From Bradyrhizobium sp. Ce-3 (GTDB lineage Bacteria; Pseudomonadota; Alphaproteobacteria; Rhizobiales; Xanthobacteraceae), in the NCBI RefSeq assembly GCF_022835695.1, contig NZ_BQUV01000002.1, forward strand, positions 124,001 through 188,000: a stretch of DNA of 64,000 bases. The letters run 5' to 3'. Positions 59,561 through 64,000 of this stretch are shown here, piece by piece (the first letter of the stretch is position 1; the number at the start of each line of letters is the position of its first letter). The position numbers and the translations under genes were made by a program. Below the pieces are notes generated by a model. The model did no database searches. It was not told the origin of the DNA and saw only the letters and a program-made list of their open reading frames with translations.

Positions 59561-60799
59561 ATGCTTTCACTTGCCGACCTGCAACGCCGCATCGCCTCCG
59601 GCGAATTGTCCACTGATGCCGCCCTCGCGCAAACGCAGCACGCCATCGCGGCGCAGGACAAAACCATCGGCGCCTTCGTTCGCCATGATGACAAAGCGCG
59701 CGCGCAAACTGCCGGACCGCTGCGCGGCATTGCCGTCGGCATCAAGGACATCATCGATACCGCCGGTTTCCCGACCGAGATGGGCGCTGCGATCTATCGC
59801 GGCCATCAGCCGCGCGCGGATGCGCCGGTGGTGATGGCGCTGAAGCAGGCCGGCGCGACCATCATCGGCAAGACCACGACCACCGCGTTCGCGGCGAACG
59901 ATCCGACGCCGACCCTCAATCCGCGCAATCATTCGCACACGCCGGGCGGCTCGTCGTCGGGCTCGGCGGCTGCGGTCGCCGCCGGGATGATCCCGCTGGC
60001 GCTCGGCACCCAGACCGGCGGCTCGGTGATCCGGCCGGCCTCGTTCTGCGGCGTCCCCGCGATCAAGCCGAGCTACCGGCTGCTGCCGACGGTCGGGGTG
60101 AAGTGTTTTTCGTGGACGCTCGATACCGTCGGGCTGTTCGGCGCCGGGGTGCGCGACGTCGCGCTGGGGCTGGCTGCGATGACCAGGCGGCCCGACCTCG
60201 TGGTGCCGTCGGCGGTCGCGGCGCCGCGTATCGGCGTGGTGACACAGGCCTTCGCCGGCGCGCCCGATCCATCCGGTGCCGAGGCATTGCAGACGGCGGC
60301 GCGGGTGGCGGAGCGGGCGGGTGCCACGGTGCGCGAGCTCGCGATGCCTGAGATCGTCGCCGAGGCCTGGCGGATCCATCCTGTGGTGCAGGAGTTCGAG
60401 GCGCATCAGTCGTTCGCCTGGGAGTACGGCCAGAACTACGACGCGATGCCGCCGCTGCTGCGTGGCCGGCTCGACGAGAGCAAGGGCGGCACGCCCGCCG
60501 AGTACGACGCGGCGATGGCCGTCACGCTGCGCGCGCGGCAGGCGCTGGCCGCCGTTCTCGCCGAGGTCGACGTACTGCTGACGCTGTCGGCGCCGGGCGC
60601 CGCGCCCGCGGGATTGGCCTCGACCGGCGACCCCCGTTACAACCGGCTCTGGACCTTGATGGGCGTACCTTGCGTCAACGTGCCGACGCTGGTCGCCGCG
60701 GGCGGATTGCCGGTCGGCGTGACCGTGATCGCGGGCTTTGGCGATGATGCCAAGGCGCTGGCAGCGGCGAGCTTTGTCGAAGACGCTTTGGCAAAGTAG
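59561..60799 (+). CDS. Malonamidase E2-like amidase
   Basis: Amidase-signature hydrolase of 412 residues. The Ser-cisSer-Lys triad falls at K62 (GIKDI), S131 (GGSSSGS) and S155 (TGGSVIR), exactly the numbering of malonamidase E2 from Bradyrhizobium japonicum, and R158, which contacts malonate there, is present. The N-terminus MLSLADLQRRIASGEL and the C-terminal TGDPRYNRLWTLMGVPCVNVP also look alike from memory. Malonamate hydrolysis is therefore the best guess. It is inserted between dprA and plsY, on the opposite strand from both. Confidence 0.88.
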   Translation: MLSLADLQRRIASGELSTDAALAQTQHAIAAQDKTIGAFVRHDDKARAQTAGPLRGIAVGIKDIIDTAGFPTEMGAAIYRGHQPRADAPVVMALKQAGATIIGKTTTTAFAANDPTPTLNPRNHSHTPGGSSSGSAAAVAAGMIPLALGTQTGGSVIRPASFCGVPAIKPSYRLLPTVGVKCFSWTLDTVGLFGAGVRDVALGLAAMTRRPDLVVPSAVAAPRIGVVTQAFAGAPDPSGAEALQTAARVAERAGATVRELAMPEIVAEAWRIHPVVQEFEAHQSFAWEYGQNYDAMPPLLRGRLDESKGGTPAEYDAAMAVTLRARQALAAVLAEVDVLLTLSAPGAAPAGLASTGDPRYNRLWTLMGVPCVNVPTLVAAGGLPVGVTVIAGFGDDAKALAAASFVEDALAK

Positions 60800-60803
60800 A
60801 TCT

Positions 60804-60909
60804 CGTCATTCCGGGGCGATGCGCAGCATCGAGCCCGGAATCCATTGGGCCGCACATTTTGCGGTGAAATGGATTCCCGGTTCTCGCTTCGCGAGCCCCG
60901 GAATGACGG
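60804..60909. repeat. Dispersed palindromic repeat, family C copy 2
   Basis: CGTCATTCCGGGGC ... CCCCGGAATGACG with inner GGAATCCATT/AATGGATTCC; the loop and a few positions differ from the copy at 55154. It fills the space between the amidase gene and the converging plsY. Confidence 0.88.
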
Positions 60910-60915
60910 AGGGCG

Positions 60916-61512
60916 TTATTTCTTCTCGCCGATCTTGCCTTCGGTGCCGGCCTGCAGGCGCTGGATGTTCTCGCGGTGCTTGTAGAACAACAGCAGCGTC
61001 AGCACGACGAACAGCGAGGCGAGCGCGGCGTGGCCGAACCACCACAGGAACAGCGGCGTCACGAACGCGGCGATCAGCGCCGACAGCGACGAGTAGCGCG
61101 TGGTGCTGGCGGTGGCGAGCCAGATCACCGCGAAGATCAGCGCCGCCGGCCAGAACAGGCCGAGCAGCACGCCGATATAGGTCGCGACACCCTTGCCGCC
61201 GCGGAAGTTGAGCCAGACCGGGAAGAGGTGGCCGAGGAATGCGCCGAGCGCCGCCAGCATCGCCGCGTTCGGGCCGTCGAGGGTCCCCGCGATGATGACG
61301 GCAACCGTGCCCTTCAGCATGTCGCCGAGCAGCGTCGCTGCGGCGAGGCCCTTGCGGCCGGTGCGCAGCACGTTGGTGGCGCCGATATTGCCCGAGCCGA
61401 TGGTGCGCAGATCCTGGGTGCCGGCGAGCCTGGTCAGGACCATGCCGAACGGGATCGAGCCCAGCAGGTAGCCGATCACAAAAGCGGCCAGCAGCAGCGC
61501 GTCAGCGGACAT
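60916..61512 (-). CDS. plsY: Glycerol-3-phosphate acyltransferase PlsY
   Basis: Membrane acyltransferase using acyl-phosphate to acylate glycerol-3-phosphate, the first step of phospholipid synthesis. The 198-residue protein has five hydrophobic segments with the three conserved loops: [26 protein letters not shown] and [17 protein letters not shown]. It lies upstream of dprA and downstream of the pyrB-pyrC' pair, a standard alphaproteobacterial order. Confidence 0.96.
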   Translation of the reverse strand: MSADALLLAAFVIGYLLGSIPFGMVLTRLAGTQDLRTIGSGNIGATNVLRTGRKGLAAATLLGDMLKGTVAVIIAGTLDGPNAAMLAALGAFLGHLFPVWLNFRGGKGVATYIGVLLGLFWPAALIFAVIWLATASTTRYSSLSALIAAFVTPLFLWWFGHAALASLFVVLTLLLFYKHRENIQRLQAGTEGKIGEKK

Positions 61513-61617
61513 CGCAATGGTTCCCCGGGCGGTCGGTTCCGCCCGCGTGAGGCAGTCCCGTCAATGAAATATTAACCATAAATCCGCACCATGGCCTTGG
61601 TAATGAGGGAGCTTATC

Positions 61618-61725
61618 ATGGCTTCTGTTCGCAGGCGGCTGGAGCAGTTTTTCTTTGTCGTTTACGTCGCGGCCATCGTCGTCGGCACGACGATGGAAGC
61701 AATGTCGCAACTTGCGGCGCACTGA
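61618..61725 (+). CDS. 35-residue small membrane protein
   Basis: ATG 61618 after AATGAGGGAGCTTATC, a strong ribosome site. Product: a basic start (MASVRRRLEQ), a membrane helix (FFFVVYVAAIVVGTTM) and a short tail. It lies between plsY and the converging dihydroorotase-like gene. Too short for a family assignment, but the site and helix look genuine. Confidence 0.55.
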   Translation: MASVRRRLEQFFFVVYVAAIVVGTTMEAMSQLAAH

Positions 61726-61738
61726 CTTCCAGTTCGAT

Positions 61739-63040
61739 TTAAACGTGCTCGTACACGGTCCGTCCGCCGACGATCGTCCGCGTCACCCGGCCGGAGAAGC
61801 GGGCGTCGTCGAACGGCGTATTCTTGCATAGCGATTTGAGCTCGTCGCGGTCGAGCACCCAGGGCGTGTCGGCATCGATCACGATGACGTCGGCCGGTGC
61901 ACCCGCGCGCAGCGTGCCGCCGGGCAGGCCGAGCAGCTCGGCCGGCCGGGTCGACATCGCGCGGATCAGCGTCTTGAAGTCCATTTCGCCATTGTGAATC
62001 AGCCGCAGCGCCGCCGGCAGCATGGTCTGCAGGCCGACCGCGCCGCTCGCCGCTTCCGCGAACGGCAGCCGCTTGACCTCGACGTCCTGCGGATTGTGGT
62101 CGCTCATCACGACGTCGATCAGCCCGGAGGCGAGGGCTGCGACCAGGGCCTTGCGGTCCTCCTCGGTGCGCAGCGGCGGCGCCAGCTTCAGGAAGGTGCG
62201 GTAGGGGCCGATGTCGTTCTCGTTCAGCGTCACATGGTTGATCGAGACCGAGGCCGAGACGTTGTAGCCGCTCTCGCGGGCGCGCTTGAGGATCTCCAGC
62301 GACTCGGTCGAGGTCAGCGACGCCGCGTGATAGCGCCCGCCGGTCAGCCCCGCGAGCCGCATGTCGCGCTCGAGCATGATCGACTCGGCGGCGGTCGGGA
62401 TCCCGGCGAGGCCGAGCCTTGTGGCGAATTCGCCCTCGTTCATCACGCCTTCGCCCACCAGATGCGGGTCCTCGGTGTGATGCACGATCAGCGCGTCGAA
62501 ATCGCGGGCGTAGGTCAGCGCGCGGCGCATCACCTGGGCGTTGGTGACGCTGCGGTCGCCATCGGTGAAGGCGACGGCACCGGCGGCCTTGAGCAGGCCG
62601 ATCTCGGTCATCTCCTGGCCCTGCATGCCCTTGGTCAGCGCCGCCATCGGATGGATGTTGACGATCGCGGTGTCGCGGGCCCGCCGCAGCACGAAGTCGA
62701 CGGTCGCGGAATTGTCGATGACCGGCGAGGTGTCGGGCTGGCAGATGATGGTGGTGATGCCGCCGGCCGCGGCGGCCTGGCTGGCGGAGGCGAAAGTCTC
62801 GCGGTGGCTGGCACCGGGCTCGCCGACGAAGGCGCGCATGTCGATCAGGCCGGGGGCCACGATCTTGCCGGCGCAATTGACGATGTCGGTGCCTTCGGGG
62901 ACGCCGGCGGCGCCGATGCCGCGCTTGGCGTCACGGATCACGCCGTCGGCAATCAGCACGTCGCCCGGACCGTCGAAGTCGCGGGACGGATCGATGACGC
63001 GGGCGTTGGCGAGCAGGATGGGGCGGCGATCTGTCAGCAT
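61739..63040 (-). CDS. Dihydroorotase-like protein lacking the HxH metal motif (PyrC' type)
   Basis: Amidohydrolase-fold protein of 433 residues next to pyrB. Class I dihydroorotase blocks are present: VAPGLIDM at 62-68, TDGD, VHHTEDPHL, GRYHAASLTSTES and VMSDHNPQD (D314). But where active enzymes have HxH after the Asp (PGxIDxHxHxREPG) this protein has R69-A-F71. In Pseudomonas such PyrC' proteins are inactive and scaffold aspartate transcarbamoylase. Start ATG 63040 lies 4 bp after the pyrB stop. Annotating it as a working dihydroorotase would be risky; a separate enzyme should exist elsewhere. Confidence 0.9.
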   Translation of the reverse strand: MLTDRRPILLANARVIDPSRDFDGPGDVLIADGVIRDAKRGIGAAGVPEGTDIVNCAGKIVAPGLIDMRAFVGEPGASHRETFASASQAAAAGGITTIICQPDTSPVIDNSATVDFVLRRARDTAIVNIHPMAALTKGMQGQEMTEIGLLKAAGAVAFTDGDRSVTNAQVMRRALTYARDFDALIVHHTEDPHLVGEGVMNEGEFATRLGLAGIPTAAESIMLERDMRLAGLTGGRYHAASLTSTESLEILKRARESGYNVSASVSINHVTLNENDIGPYRTFLKLAPPLRTEEDRKALVAALASGLIDVVMSDHNPQDVEVKRLPFAEAASGAVGLQTMLPAALRLIHNGEMDFKTLIRAMSTRPAELLGLPGGTLRAGAPADVIVIDADTPWVLDRDELKSLCKNTPFDDARFSGRVTRTIVGGRTVYEHV

Positions 63041-63044
63041 GGCG

Positions 63045-63998
63045 TCACGCGTTCGGCAGGTTGCGGGCGAGCGCTTCCAGCACCGCCATGCGCACTGCCA
63101 CACCCATTTCAACTTGTTCACGGATCAGCGACTGCGCGCCGTCGGCGACGAAGGTGTCGATCTCGACACCGCGGTTCATCGGGCCCGGATGCATCACCAG
63201 CGCGTCCGGCTTGGCGTAGCCGAGCTTCTTCTGGTCGAGGCCGAAATAGTGGAAATATTCGCCCGTCGACGGCACGAAGGAGCCGTTCATGCGCTCGCGC
63301 TGCAGCCGCAGCATCATGACGATGTCGGCGCCGTTCAGCCCCTCGCGCATGTCGCGCGCAACCTCGACACCCATCCGCTCGATGCCGGGCGGCAGCAAGG
63401 TGGAGGGCGCCACCACGCGGACGCGGGCACCCATGGTGTTGAGCAGGAAGATGTTGGAGCGGGCGACGCGCGAATGCAGCACGTCGCCGCAGATCGCGAT
63501 CGTCAGCCCCTCGAGGCGGCCCTTGTTGCGGCGGATGGTCAGTGCATCGAGCAGCGCCTGGGTCGGATGCTCGTGGGCGCCGTCGCCGGCATTGATCACG
63601 GAACCGTCAACCTTGCGCGCCAGCAGCTCGACCGCGCCGGAGGCGTGGTGGCGCACCACCAGGATGTCCGGATGCATCGCATTCAGCGTCACCGCGGTGT
63701 CCATCAACGTCTCGCCCTTGCGGGTCGACATCGACGACACCGACATGTTCATGACGTCGGCGCCGAGGCGTTTTCCGGCGATCTCGAACGAGGACTGGGT
63801 CCGGGTCGAGGCCTCGAAGAACAGATTGACCTGGGTGCGGCCGCGCAGGGAGGCGCGCTTCTTGTCGACCTGGCGGTTGAGCTCGACATACTCCTCGGAG
63901 AGGTCGAGCAGGCCGGTGATGTCGTCGGCGGAAAGGCCCTCGATGCCCAGCAAATGCCGGTGACCGAGGACAAAAGTCGATTTCAATGATGGGGTCAT
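63045..63998 (-). CDS. pyrB: Aspartate carbamoyltransferase catalytic subunit
   Basis: Condenses carbamoyl phosphate and aspartate, the second step of pyrimidine synthesis. The 317-residue product is complete: [30 protein letters not shown] (carbamoyl-phosphate loop), [18 protein letters not shown] and [15 protein letters not shown]. No PyrI regulatory gene is seen. A PyrC'-like gene follows after 4 bp, so the two form the dodecameric ATCase-DHOase-like complex known for class A enzymes (inference). The ATG is 2 bases from the window end, so the promoter is outside. Confidence 0.97.
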   Translation of the reverse strand: MTPSLKSTFVLGHRHLLGIEGLSADDITGLLDLSEEYVELNRQVDKKRASLRGRTQVNLFFEASTRTQSSFEIAGKRLGADVMNMSVSSMSTRKGETLMDTAVTLNAMHPDILVVRHHASGAVELLARKVDGSVINAGDGAHEHPTQALLDALTIRRNKGRLEGLTIAICGDVLHSRVARSNIFLLNTMGARVRVVAPSTLLPPGIERMGVEVARDMREGLNGADIVMMLRLQRERMNGSFVPSTGEYFHYFGLDQKKLGYAKPDALVMHPGPMNRGVEIDTFVADGAQSLIREQVEMGVAVRMAVLEALARNLPNA

Positions 63999-64000
63999 TA

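Noticed and set aside
61560-61600. CtrA-type TTAA boxes near plsY and elsewhere
   Set aside because: Isolated TTAA words occur, but no TTAA-N7-TTAA pair with correct spacing was found here, before mipZ or before divK.

Overview
The window is high-GC, densely coded DNA of a Rhizobiales alphaproteobacterium, most probably Bradyrhizobium or a close relative. The evidence is the gene content and order: panC next to mipZ, divK-pleD, clpS-clpA, a phasin, an EipB homologue, an amidase with the K62/S131/S155 layout of Bradyrhizobium malonamidase E2, and the pyrB-pyrC'-plsY-dprA...topA-rnr block. The intergenic spaces carry several families of dispersed palindromic repeats. I see no rRNA, tRNA, CRISPR array, prophage or insertion sequence.

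Layout. 1-9.5 kb: the start of panC (cut by the window edge), the division-site ATPase gene mipZ, a membrane-anchored AraC-type regulator, a serine hydrolase, an alcohol-dehydrogenase/MmyB-type regulator pair, an anchored alpha/beta hydrolase, a VWA-like protein, a DUF302 protein and a membrane DnaJ-domain protein. 9.5-20 kb: envelope and proteolysis genes (D,D-carboxypeptidase with SPOR domain, phasin, TadG-like protein, clpS, clpA, an MFS exporter, a PilZ protein). 20-26.7 kb: an accessory catabolic stretch with an AraC regulator facing a nitrilase-aldoxime dehydratase pair, a frameshifted LysR gene facing an SBF-like transporter, and a GrdB-like protein. 26.8-39.5 kb: lytic transglycosylase, azlCD, a TTT-type binding protein, trmO, HIT, FemAB-like, GDPD and two RidA genes, eipB, dinB, and divK-pleD. 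39.6-47.9 kb: a serine hydrolase, a TetR/MFS pair, a sigma-54-type promoter with a short ORF and amtB, small membrane proteins, rpmG, a flavin monooxygenase and an SGNH hydrolase. 48-64 kb: Nudix, DUF983, rnr and topA on the minus strand, then an accessory insert with two HxlR/oxidoreductase modules, then dprA, the amidase, plsY, a dihydroorotase-like gene and pyrB.

How the genes work together. Several self-contained modules can be read directly. Aldoxime is dehydrated to nitrile by the Oxd enzyme and hydrolysed to acid by the nitrilase, probably under the divergent AraC regulator. DivK and PleD form a cell-cycle and c-di-GMP module. ClpS delivers substrates to ClpA. The AzlC and AzlD subunits overlap by ATGA. 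PyrB is paired with a dihydroorotase-like protein that lacks the HxH metal motif, as in non-catalytic PyrC' subunits.

The most unusual signals are at least seven palindromic repeat families (three side by side at 54.8-55.3 kb), a 17-bp inverted operator between hxlR and an SDR gene, a GlnK-like N-terminus on a short ORF between a sigma-54-type promoter and amtB, the LysR frameshift, and several small membrane-protein genes. I found no clearly new defence or mobile system.
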